Of a DNA stretch of 19,006 nt, positions 6,656-13,731 are shown piece by piece (within the stretch, counting starts at the first letter, position 1; every line of letters begins with the position of its first letter). Location of the stretch: contig DATCGG010000140.1 in assembly GCA_036509075.1 (NCBI GenBank), positions 1 through 19,006 on the forward strand, written 5' to 3'. The stretch comes from JAJKIV01 sp036509075. GTDB taxonomy: Bacteria > Gemmatimonadota > Gemmatimonadetes > Gemmatimonadales > Gemmatimonadaceae. A program made the translations under genes and the position numbers. A model generated the notes under the pieces. That model did no database searches. It was not told where the DNA came from and saw only the letters and a list, made by a program, of their open reading frames with translations.

Positions 6656-7420
6656 ATGCCCTCCATTCCGCATCGACGACGCGTAGCAATCGCACTCATA
6701 GCGGCTATTTCGGTCGGAGCCCCGGCGCGCACCCATGCGCAGCCAACGGAAAAGCCGAAGAACCTCAAGGTCCTCCCTGCCGACCTCACGCGCGACTCGG
6801 TCGTAAAATTCATGCGGTTCGTCGTCGCCAGCGGACTCGGGGTCAGCTGCTCGTATTGCCACGGCGCACCCAACGTGCCGTTCGACTCCATCGATTTCGC
6901 CTCTGACGAGCGTCCAACGAAGCGCACGGCGCGCGAGATGTTGCGGATGGTCGCGCGAATCAACGGGGAGCTGCTGCCCGCGATTCCGAACCGGGGCACG
7001 CCAGCGATCGAAGTGCAGTGCATCACGTGCCATCGCGGTTCGCCGCGACCGCTCATGCTCGAGGACACCCTGGGAACCGTGCTGGCCCGTTTCGGTGTCG
7101 ACTCCGCGGTCGCGACGTACGACCGCCTCAAGCAGCGCTTCACGGGCCGCTTCGCCTACGATTTCAGCCAGCGCTCCCTCAATACGCTGGCCGACAGGCT
7201 GATCGACCAGAAGCAGCTCGCCGAGGCGCGGCGAATGCTCGAGCTCAACATTCAGGAGCATCCGGAGGCGTGGGACCCGGTGAACACGCTGGCCCACGTG
7301 CTCGAGTCGTTAGGCGAGAAGGATCTCGCGATCGCGCAGTACCGCCGGGTGCTGGAGCTCTTCCCAACGTACAGCCCGGCGAAGCGCCGGTTGGAAGCGC
7401 TTACGGGTAAGGCGCCGTGA
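6656..7420 (+). CDS. Exported diheme c-type cytochrome (photosynthetic reaction-centre cytochrome-like) with C-terminal TPRs
   Basis: A 254-residue exported protein. A basic N-terminus (HRRR) and hydrophobic stretch end in ARTHAQ, a signal peptide cleaved near residue 28. Two covalent heme sites follow, CSYCH at 65-69 and CITCH at 122-126. The pattern KNLKVLPADLTRDSVVKFMRFV before the first heme, and TKRTAREMLRMVARINGE between them, is that of the reaction-centre cytochrome c subunit family as found in non-phototrophic Acidobacteria- or Gemmatimonas-type genomes, here cut to two hemes instead of four. Residues about 165-250 hold two to three TPR-like helical pairs. It likely carries electrons in the periplasm and docks a partner through the TPRs. 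The partner is not in the window, and no photosynthesis genes are nearby. Confidence 0.9.
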   Translation: MPSIPHRRRVAIALIAAISVGAPARTHAQPTEKPKNLKVLPADLTRDSVVKFMRFVVASGLGVSCSYCHGAPNVPFDSIDFASDERPTKRTAREMLRMVARINGELLPAIPNRGTPAIEVQCITCHRGSPRPLMLEDTLGTVLARFGVDSAVATYDRLKQRFTGRFAYDFSQRSLNTLADRLIDQKQLAEARRMLELNIQEHPEAWDPVNTLAHVLESLGEKDLAIAQYRRVLELFPTYSPAKRRLEALTGKAP

Positions 7421-7460
7421 TACCATTGGTTACAGGTAACTGGTGACTCGCTGTTGAACA

Positions 7461-7481
7461 GTCGCCCGTCGCCCGTCGCCC
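7461..7481. repeat. Tandem heptamer (GTCGCCC)x3
   Basis: Three perfect head-to-tail copies of GTCGCCC, then a partial fourth copy (GTCCCC). They lie in the 78-bp gap between the convergent cytochrome and permease genes. A small CCGGCGCCGG palindrome (7487-7496) followed by CTTTATT may help terminate transcription, but it is weak. Confidence 0.7.
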
Positions 7482-7498
7482 GTCCCCCGGCGCCGGCT

Positions 7499-8749
7499 TT
7501 ATTCGTACCGCAACGCGTCAATCGGATCCAGCCGCGCGGCCTTGGATGCCGGCAGTAGCCCGAAAAGAATTCCCGTGAGCGCCGACGCGACGAACGCCAC
7601 CGCGATCGCCGTCGGCTGCACCACCGCCTGCACCGGCGTCGCCGCTCGAACCGCTACCGCCAGCCCCCAGCCCACCAGCAACCCGATCGACGCCCCGATC
7701 GCCGTGAGCGTCGTGGCCTCGATCAGGAATTGCCAGAGGATCGTCCCGCGGGTCGCGCCTAACGCTTTCCGCACGCCGATCTCCCTCGTACGCTCCGTGA
7801 CGCTGATCATCATGATCGCCACCACGCCGATCCCGCCCACCAGCAGCCCGACCGCAGACAGTGCGATCATCACGATGAAGAACATGCCGGTCACCTTACC
7901 CCAGGTCTCGAACAGCTTGTCCTGCGTGATCACGGCGAAGTTGTCCACCTGCGTCGGACGGAGACCGCGCAGGCCGCGCATCATTGCCACCACGTCGTCG
8001 ATGGCCTCGTCGCGCGCCACGCCCGGCTTCGGCCGCACCGTGAAGTCGATCCAGTCGATCCATAGGTTGAGATAGCGCCGGCCCGCTGCGAACGGCACGA
8101 ACGCCCCGGGCCGCGGCTCGTTGATGAACGCACTGGCAGGCCTGTACACGCCGACGACGATGAACGGCGACTTGTTCAGCAGGACGTCCTTGCCTAACGG
8201 GTCGATGCCGTTGAACAGCCGCTCCGCCATCGTCTCGTTGATCACCGCCACGCGCGCGCCGTTCGTTGCCTCCGCTGGCGTGAAGTTCCGTCCCTGCACG
8301 ATGTCGCCGCCGGCCACCTCCACCCAGTTGGCCGTGTATGCCTCCACCTGAGCCGAACCGAGCACGCGGTCCCGGAACTTTGCCGGCGCCTGCGTCCCGC
8401 TACGGATCGTCACGTCCTGCACCGACGCCAACCGCTGTATGGCCGTGGCCTCGCCCACGCGAAGCGGCGGGTTGCTCCGCCACTTGCACGTGTCCTCGTC
8501 ATCGCTGCACCCCTCGAGCGCGATCGGGAACCGGTAGACGAAGAATGTGGTCGGTCCGGCCCTCTCGAACTCCTGCGCCACGCTCGAGTTGATGCCGTGA
8601 ATCACCGCCGACATCAGCACAACCACGAACACACCGATCGCGATGCCCAGGATCGTCAGCGCCGCACGCACCTTGTTCGCGCGAAGCGCATCGATCGCGA
8701 TCACCACCCCCTCGGCGAGACTCGCCACCCGGTCGCGAACGCGCATCAC
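7499..8749 (-). CDS. MacB/FtsX-type ABC transporter permease
   Basis: A 416-residue permease with the MacB plan: TM1 near residues 28-50 (AALTILGIAIGVFVVVLMSAVIHG), a periplasmic MacB_PCD domain to about residue 280, then three TM segments in the FtsX domain (about 285-310, 335-360, 375-395). The conserved cytoplasmic coupling stretch TERTREIGVRKALGATRG is present, as is the DPIDALRYE end. The periplasmic part has two Cys (EGCSDDEDTCKW) that could form a disulfide. Two starts are possible: GTG at 8749 (8 nt after GAGG) or ATG at 8746, whose A is shared with the stop of the upstream permease (TGATG). Translational coupling to that gene is likely. No ATP-binding subunit is encoded nearby, and the substrate is unknown. 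Confidence 0.92.
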   Translation of the reverse strand: MMRVRDRVASLAEGVVIAIDALRANKVRAALTILGIAIGVFVVVLMSAVIHGINSSVAQEFERAGPTTFFVYRFPIALEGCSDDEDTCKWRSNPPLRVGEATAIQRLASVQDVTIRSGTQAPAKFRDRVLGSAQVEAYTANWVEVAGGDIVQGRNFTPAEATNGARVAVINETMAERLFNGIDPLGKDVLLNKSPFIVVGVYRPASAFINEPRPGAFVPFAAGRRYLNLWIDWIDFTVRPKPGVARDEAIDDVVAMMRGLRGLRPTQVDNFAVITQDKLFETWGKVTGMFFIVMIALSAVGLLVGGIGVVAIMMISVTERTREIGVRKALGATRGTILWQFLIEATTLTAIGASIGLLVGWGLAVAVRAATPVQAVVQPTAIAVAFVASALTGILFGLLPASKAARLDPIDALRYE

Positions 8750-9990
8750 GTCTCGTGCCTCAACGCCGCGATGGGATCGAGACGCGCAGCGCGCGTAGCG
8801 GGATACACGCCCGACACAATGCCAACCGTCGCGCCGACCAGCACACCCACGACCACCGACCAGAGCGCGACCGCCGCTGGAAGCGGCGACACCGCGGCGA
8901 TCAGCTCGGCCAGCCCGAACCCCGCGGCAATCCCGACCGACGCTCCGATCACGGCGAGCGTCGTGGATTCGGCAAGGAACTGCGACAGGATGTCGCTCCG
9001 CTTCGCGCCTAACGCCTTACGAATCCCGATCTCGTGCGTCCGCTCGGCCACCGCGACGAGCATGATGTTCATGATCACGATCGACCCGACGACCAGCCCG
9101 ATCGCCGGCAGCACGATTCCCGCCAGCACCAGGTAACCCTGGAGCTTCTTCCAGAACGCGAGCGCCGAATCCTGCGTCTGCATCGAGAAGTCGTCAGGCA
9201 CGCCGGGACGCAGCCGGTGCAGCGTCCGCATCACCTGCCTCACGACCTCCATCGTCGATACCATTTCTTCCATCGTCGACGACTGAATCGTCATGCCGTC
9301 CAGCACCTTGTAGCGGTTGACAAGCCGATGCGCCGGGGTGCGGTAGGGCACGATCGCGAATTTGTCGAGCGAGACGCCGAACGCACTGCCCTGTTTCTCC
9401 GCAATGCCGATCACCGTGTACGGTACCCGACCGATCCGAAGCTCGCGCCCGATCGGACTGAGACCAGGGAAGAAGTGCTTGCGTGTTTCTTCGCCGATGA
9501 CGACAACGGGTGTGCCGAGCTCGTATTCCTGCAGCGTCGGAAGGCGTCCTTCGGAAACGCCCATGTTGCGGATGTCGAACCAGTAGCCGTCGACGCAGTT
9601 GATCGTCACACTGCGCGGCTTCGCGTAGCGCGACTCCAGCGTCAGGTTTCCCTGAGCGGAGATCGACCATCGCGCACTCGGCGGCAATGCGGCGACGACG
9701 GGAGGGATGTCGTCCTCGGTGAGTCGCGGCCGGCCACGCCAGGACCGCCGTTCGCTCTCGTCCATGTCGCCGATCTGGATGCTCGGATGCTGCCGCAGGT
9801 CGAACGAGTTCTTCGTGATGAGCTTACCGACGAGGTCATCCTCGACGTATCGCCCCACTCCCTGGACGATCGACACGATGGCGATGAGGAACATCACGCC
9901 GATGGCGACGCCGATGAGCGTGAAGAAGCTCTTGAGCTTCTGCACACGAATCTGAGCCAGCGCGAGCTTGATCGCTTCGAAGATCGGCAT
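8746..9990 (-). CDS. MacB/FtsX-type ABC transporter permease
   Basis: A 414-residue paralogue of the following gene. TM1 lies near residues 20-45 (SFFTLIGVAIGVMFLIAIVSIVQG), then a MacB_PCD periplasmic domain, then three C-terminal TM segments. The coupling sequence AERTHEIGIRKALGAKRSD and the DPIAALRHET end are typical. I chose the ATG at 9990; the frame is open to 10098, but the extra residues are Arg-rich and antisense-like. The start is preceded by a run of three G5 blocks that could act as a Shine-Dalgarno. The stop overlaps the start of the next permease, so the two are probably made together as a heterodimer. That pairing is inferred from the overlap. It lies only 23 bp after the globin gene on the same strand. 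Confidence 0.92.
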   Translation of the reverse strand: MPIFEAIKLALAQIRVQKLKSFFTLIGVAIGVMFLIAIVSIVQGVGRYVEDDLVGKLITKNSFDLRQHPSIQIGDMDESERRSWRGRPRLTEDDIPPVVAALPPSARWSISAQGNLTLESRYAKPRSVTINCVDGYWFDIRNMGVSEGRLPTLQEYELGTPVVVIGEETRKHFFPGLSPIGRELRIGRVPYTVIGIAEKQGSAFGVSLDKFAIVPYRTPAHRLVNRYKVLDGMTIQSSTMEEMVSTMEVVRQVMRTLHRLRPGVPDDFSMQTQDSALAFWKKLQGYLVLAGIVLPAIGLVVGSIVIMNIMLVAVAERTHEIGIRKALGAKRSDILSQFLAESTTLAVIGASVGIAAGFGLAELIAAVSPLPAAVALWSVVVGVLVGATVGIVSGVYPATRAARLDPIAALRHET

Positions 9991-9996
9991 GACGGT

Positions 9997-10013
9997 CCCC
10001 CTCCCCCTCCCCC
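9997..10013 (-). promoter_or_regulatory. G5-A-G5-A-G5 tract in the leader of the permease pair
   Basis: The minus strand carries three G5 blocks separated by single A's, ending 6 nt before the ATG at 9990. It fills the gap between the globin stop and the permease start. It may serve as a Shine-Dalgarno-like region. It could also form a two-tetrad G-quadruplex in the RNA, but there are too few runs for a classic three-tetrad one. Confidence 0.5.
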
Positions 10014-10451
10014 TTACTGGCTCGCGCTGGGCTCCGACACACCGGCGTGTGCGCCGCGTTTCATCACGGCGGCCGTGAGTGCGTACGCCTCTTCCCACGC
10101 ATCACGAACCTCGTCAGTGAAGCCGGCCCCGAGCTCCGCCGCGACCGCGGCGAACAGGGCCTCACGCACACGATCGTAATCGGCGTCGCGAACACCGTAG
10201 TCCACATGCCGCCGGCCCAGCGCGGAGACCGTCGGGATCAACTCTCGTGGCAAGTCCAGGTTCCGGACGATGTCGCCCAACATCTGGACGAACTTGGCGC
10301 GCTGCGCCACCATGTTCGTCTTCGCGAACAGCGCGCGCGCGCCGGAATCGATCTCGAACAGCCGGTCGTAGAACGCGACAGCGACACCGTCGTGGTTCCT
10401 ACCGATGGCCTCCCAGCTCTCCAGCACTAGCCGCTTGCGCTCCGCGTTCAT
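10014..10451 (-). CDS. Single-domain bacterial globin (flavohemoglobin-type heme domain)
   Basis: A 145-residue globin without a reductase domain. Key heme-pocket residues are visible: B10 Tyr28 (AFYDRLFEI), E7 Gln50 (MVAQRAKFVQML) and the proximal F8 His82 (LGRRHVDYGV). This Tyr/Gln distal pair is typical of flavohemoglobin and Vitreoscilla-type domains that bind O2 and detoxify NO. Without a fused FAD/NAD module it would need a separate reductase. I chose the ATG at 10451 because globin helix A starts there and GGAAG lies just upstream; the frame is open to 10571 without globin features. It is followed at 23 bp by the two permease genes. A perfect AT-rich palindrome lies 10 bp upstream and may control it. 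Confidence 0.92.
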   Translation of the reverse strand: MNAERKRLVLESWEAIGRNHDGVAVAFYDRLFEIDSGARALFAKTNMVAQRAKFVQMLGDIVRNLDLPRELIPTVSALGRRHVDYGVRDADYDRVREALFAAVAAELGAGFTDEVRDAWEEAYALTAAVMKRGAHAGVSEPSASQ

Positions 10452-10461
10452 GGACTTCCAT

Positions 10462-10473
10462 CCATAATTATGG
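10462..10473. promoter_or_regulatory. 12-bp palindrome CCATAATTATGG, candidate operator/promoter of the globin
   Basis: A perfect AT-rich palindrome in otherwise GC-rich DNA, 10 bp upstream of the globin ATG. It contains a -10-like CATAAT on both strands. Its position fits an operator or a core promoter element. It does not match the FNR site (TTGAT-N4-ATCAA), and the regulator is unknown. Confidence 0.45.
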
Positions 10474-10503
10474 TAGTGCGGTACGTCGTGGCATGCGGGC
10501 GGA

Positions 10504-10531
10504 TTGCGGTGGCCGCGCCCGCTGTTAGCAT
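10504..10531 (+). promoter_or_regulatory. Candidate sigma70-type promoter for the SARP-like gene (TTGCGG-N16-TAGCAT)
   Basis: TTGCGG at 10504-10509 and TAGCAT at 10526-10531 are separated by 16 bp and sit about 35 bp before the ATG at 10565. The boxes match the consensus only partly. They lie in the 113-bp divergent region shared with the globin. Confidence 0.3.
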
Positions 10532-10564
10532 AAGCAATCGGTGGCGGGAGCGCATCATCTTGGC

Positions 10565-13500
10565 ATGACACTGCGTATCATCACGTTCGGTACCCTCTGC
10601 GTGCGCAGAGATCGGAGCACGCTAGCCGGAGCGGCGGCTCAGCCCCGTCGTATGGCGCTGCTCGCCATGCTCGCGCGCGCTGGTGACCGCGGGGTCACGC
10701 GCGAGAAGCTCACCGCATTGGTCTGGCCGGACTCCGATGAAGAGCGCGCCCGCCGAGCGATCACCCAGAGCATCTACGCACTCCGTCAGGAGCTCGGATC
10801 CGACGAAACGATCGTCGGGGTGAAAGATCTGCGGCTCAACCCGGAGCTCATCACGAGCGACGTCGCCGAGTACACCGCCGCTGTTCGCGCGGGCCGGCCG
10901 GAAGACGCGGTAGGCGTCTACGCGGGACCATTCCTCGACGGCTTTCATCTCACCGGCCACGACGAGTTCGACCGCTGGGCCGAGGCGGAACGGTCGGTGC
11001 TGCTGCAGGAGTACCTCGAGGCACTCGAAAAGCTTGCCACCGCGGCGGATACTCGTGGTGACCACACCGCCGCCACAGGCTGGTGGCGCCGCCTGTCGGC
11101 GAAGGATCCGTTGAGCGCTCGTTATGCCATCGGCGTCATGCGATCGCTCATGGCGACGGGCGACAAGCACGGAGCACTCGAGCACGCGCGGGTGCACGAG
11201 ACGCTGCTCGAGGAGCAGCTCGACCTTCCGGCGGACCGCGACGTCGTCGCCCTCGCGGCTCGCATCCGACGCGAGCTGCGTGCGGGTGCTCGCGCCGAGG
11301 CGGAGCTGCAGGCCGCGGAGGCCCCCGTGGCGGTCGATGAGCCGATCGAGCCGATCCGCGCCGTCGACGACGATCGCGACACGGCGGAGCTGCCTAACGA
11401 GCCGACGCGAGAGTTTACGCTCGAGCGGACGGCCCACCCGCCGCCGCCGAGGCGCATCGAAGCCCGCGTGATCACCGATCCTGTGGCGGCGCCGATTCCC
11501 CCGCTCTCGACGGTGGAGCGCCGCGGCCACATCCGCTGGAAGCAGATCGGACTCGCGGCTGCGGCAATCGTGATCGCTGCTGCCGGTACGGTCGTTCTGC
11601 GCGGTCGGCTGTCGCACGCCGCGGACGATGCGCCGGTCGTGGCGATCGGCCGGATCACGGACTACAGCGCCTCGGCGGATCGCCGGTATGGACTCCCGCT
11701 CGCCGATCTGCTCGCGACGAACCTCGCGCGCGTGCAAGGATTCCGTGTCGTGAGCGCGCCGCGCATGCTCGAGCTCACACGCCGCGCCTCAGCCGAGGGA
11801 GACACCAGCGCAGCCGCCGTGCTCACCGCCGCGCGGCTCGCGGGCGCCACGGAGCTCGTCGATGGCATCGTCTACACACGGCCCGACGGCCGGTTGCGCC
11901 TCGACCTGCGCCGCATCGATGTCGACAACGGAGACATTCTGCAGGCGCAGACGGTCGAGGGTGCCGATCTTTTCGCACTCGTGGACAGCGGCACGGCACG
12001 TCTCGTAACCGCGCACGGCGGCACGCCGCCTGGTTCGGTGACGGGGGTGACGACGCAGTCCGTCGCGGCGTACAGCCTCTACGCGCAGGGACTGAGGGCG
12101 AACGCGAATGGCGACGTAACTGGAGCACGAACACTCTTCGCCGCTGCCTTACGCGAGGACTCTACCTTTGCGATGGCCGCGTACTACTACGCGCGCCTCG
12201 CGCCGAATCGAACGGAGATCGTTTCTGGGATGGAGCGCGCGATGCGCCTGTCCGCGGGCGTTTCCGAGCGGGAGCGGCTCCTGATCCACGCGGGCTGGGC
12301 GTGGACAGTGACGGCGCGCGGGCTTGGAGCGGTGGCGGACTCACTGGTCGCCCGGTACCCGCAGGAGACGCAGGGCCATGTCTACAAGGGTATCGCGCTG
12401 CTCCAGGCCGGTGATTTTCTCGCGGCGGTCGCGCCACTCGAGCACGCCATCACGATGGACTCGCTGTCATTCACACGGGCCGACAGCACGTCCGGCTGTA
12501 CCGCGTGCACGGCATTGCTTCAGCTCGTGCTCACCTACGAGCTCGCCGACTCGCTTGCTGCGGCGGAACGCGTCGCACGTCGATGGACGAGACTCGAGCC
12601 GGAGAGCTCGCGATCGTGGGCGAGTCTGTGGGATGTTCTCGAGCGCCAGTCGAAGTTCGATGAGGCACAGCAGGTCGCCGCGCACATCGCACAGATCGAT
12701 CGCGATGGCATCGGCGCCACCGATCGCACAGCGATGAACGCTGTTCGGATGGGGAACTTCGAGCTCGCCGATCGCGTGCTGCGAGCGGCCATCCAGGGGA
12801 GCAGCACTGCTGCCCAGATGGATGCGCTCTGGGACCTCGGCCTTTCGCTTCGGCATCAGGGCCGCCTCGAGGAGGCGGTCGCGATCGCCCGGCAGTACCG
12901 AGCGCTCGCCGACCGCAACGAGCACGTGACGGGCGTGGTGGCCACGCAGTCCGTTCGCCCGTTGGCACAAGCGCTGTTCGAGGCGGGGCGGTACCGCGAG
13001 GCCGCGGCGCTGTTCGACTCGAGCGCCAACTGGCGGCCGGCGAACGAGACGGAAGCGTCATCGGCACGTGAGCGCGCGTGGAGCCTCGCGCACGCAGCGC
13101 GCTCGCTCGCCGCAGCCGGTGACACGGCGGACCTGGCGACCCGCGCCGACACGCTCGCGGCCGTCGGCGTACAGAGCGCGAGCGGACGTGACCAGCGTCT
13201 CGCGTCCTACATCCGCGGTCTCCTCCTGCTGGCCCGTAACGACGTGCCTAACGCGATTACGGCGATCCGCAGCTCGATCTACTCGCTGCCGGCGGGCTAC
13301 ACCCGAGAAAACTACGATCTGGCGCGGATCTACCTTCGCGTGGGTCGGCCGCGCGACGCCGTCGCGGTGCTTCAGCCGGCGCTGCGCGGCAAGCTCGACG
13401 CTTCGAACTTCTACGTCACGCACACCGAGATCCGCGAGCTTCTGGCGCAGGCGTGGGACAGCGCGGGCCGAGCCGACAGCGCCTCGGCCCATTACACGTG

Positions 13501-13597
13501 GGTTGCGCGTGCCTGGGAGCATGGCGATCCGTCATACGCCCGGCGCGCCGCCGCGGCGCGTGATCGAGTCGTGACGCTCCGAACGAAGCGCGGGTAA
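10565..13597 (+). CDS. Membrane-tethered SARP/BTAD-type transcriptional regulator with extracytoplasmic TPR region
   Basis: A 1010-residue protein. Residues 1-100 form a winged-helix DNA-binding domain (LRIITFGTLCVRRD, then LVWPDSDEERARRAITQSIYALRQELG). Residues about 105-240 are a bacterial transcriptional-activation domain of TPR-like helices (FLDGFHLTGHDEFDRWAEAERSVLLQEYLEALEKLA). A charged Pro-rich linker leads to one TM helix at about 325-347 (QIGLAAAAIVIAAAGTVVL). Outside the membrane, about 355-490 resembles a TolB/FlgO-like nucleotide-independent domain (ADLLATNLARVQGFRVVSAPRML), followed by many TPR-like repeats to the C-terminus. DNA binding inside and TPR sensing outside suggest a one-component signal transducer like ToxR/CadC, but that is inference. 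I chose the ATG at 10565; a GTG at 10541 is possible. Targets are unknown; the divergent globin is a candidate. Confidence 0.9.
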   Translation: MTLRIITFGTLCVRRDRSTLAGAAAQPRRMALLAMLARAGDRGVTREKLTALVWPDSDEERARRAITQSIYALRQELGSDETIVGVKDLRLNPELITSDVAEYTAAVRAGRPEDAVGVYAGPFLDGFHLTGHDEFDRWAEAERSVLLQEYLEALEKLATAADTRGDHTAATGWWRRLSAKDPLSARYAIGVMRSLMATGDKHGALEHARVHETLLEEQLDLPADRDVVALAARIRRELRAGARAEAELQAAEAPVAVDEPIEPIRAVDDDRDTAELPNEPTREFTLERTAHPPPPRRIEARVITDPVAAPIPPLSTVERRGHIRWKQIGLAAAAIVIAAAGTVVLRGRLSHAADDAPVVAIGRITDYSASADRRYGLPLADLLATNLARVQGFRVVSAPRMLELTRRASAEGDTSAAAVLTAARLAGATELVDGIVYTRPDGRLRLDLRRIDVDNGDILQAQTVEGADLFALVDSGTARLVTAHGGTPPGSVTGVTTQSVAAYSLYAQGLRANANGDVTGARTLFAAALREDSTFAMAAYYYARLAPNRTEIVSGMERAMRLSAGVSERERLLIHAGWAWTVTARGLGAVADSLVARYPQETQGHVYKGIALLQAGDFLAAVAPLEHAITMDSLSFTRADSTSGCTACTALLQLVLTYELADSLAAAERVARRWTRLEPESSRSWASLWDVLERQSKFDEAQQVAAHIAQIDRDGIGATDRTAMNAVRMGNFELADRVLRAAIQGSSTAAQMDALWDLGLSLRHQGRLEEAVAIARQYRALADRNEHVTGVVATQSVRPLAQALFEAGRYREAAALFDSSANWRPANETEASSARERAWSLAHAARSLAAAGDTADLATRADTLAAVGVQSASGRDQRLASYIRGLLLLARNDVPNAITAIRSSIYSLPAGYTRENYDLARIYLRVGRPRDAVAVLQPALRGKLDASNFYVTHTEIRELLAQAWDSAGRADSASAHYTWVARAWEHGDPSYARRAAAARDRVVTLRTKRG

Positions 13598-13619
13598 AGG
13601 CCTGGCGGGTCCGGCTTCT

Positions 13620-13670
13620 ACGAAGGGGTGTTCGGATGCTTCGGATGCCACTGATCATCCGCCCCTTCGT
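13620..13670. terminator. Strong hairpin between convergent genes, candidate two-way terminator
   Basis: ACGAAGGGG (13620-13628) pairs perfectly with CCCCTTCGT (13662-13670). Inside, CGGATG (13633-13638, or a second copy at 13642-13647) pairs with CATCCG (13656-13661). No T-run follows, so it is not a textbook intrinsic terminator. A second short hairpin, GGGACC/GGTCCC, lies at 13711-13732 next to the racemase stop. The position between the converging regulator and racemase genes supports a termination role. Confidence 0.55.
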
Positions 13671-13731
13671 CTGTGGGGCCGGCCTTCTCGGGCGTCGATG
13701 GCTGTCGGAGGGGACCGTTCAGACGTGGTCC

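Noticed and set aside
6656..7420. Evidence for a photosynthetic gene cluster
   Set aside because: The cytochrome is two-heme with TPRs and no puf, bch or crt genes surround it.
9034..10179. 381-codon plus-strand frame opposite the permease and globin
   Set aside because: Composition (Arg/Asp/His-rich, PPPPPP run from the C5 tract) is that of a shadow frame; the minus-strand proteins have clear TM and heme motifs.
10502..10539. GATTGC/GCAATC inverted repeat upstream of the SARP-like gene as an operator
   Set aside because: Only 6 bp each with a 26-nt spacer; too weak to separate from chance.
10622..11737. 371-codon minus-strand frame opposite the SARP-like gene
   Set aside because: It is a shadow of the winged-helix/BTAD coding region; its His/Arg-rich translation has no motif.
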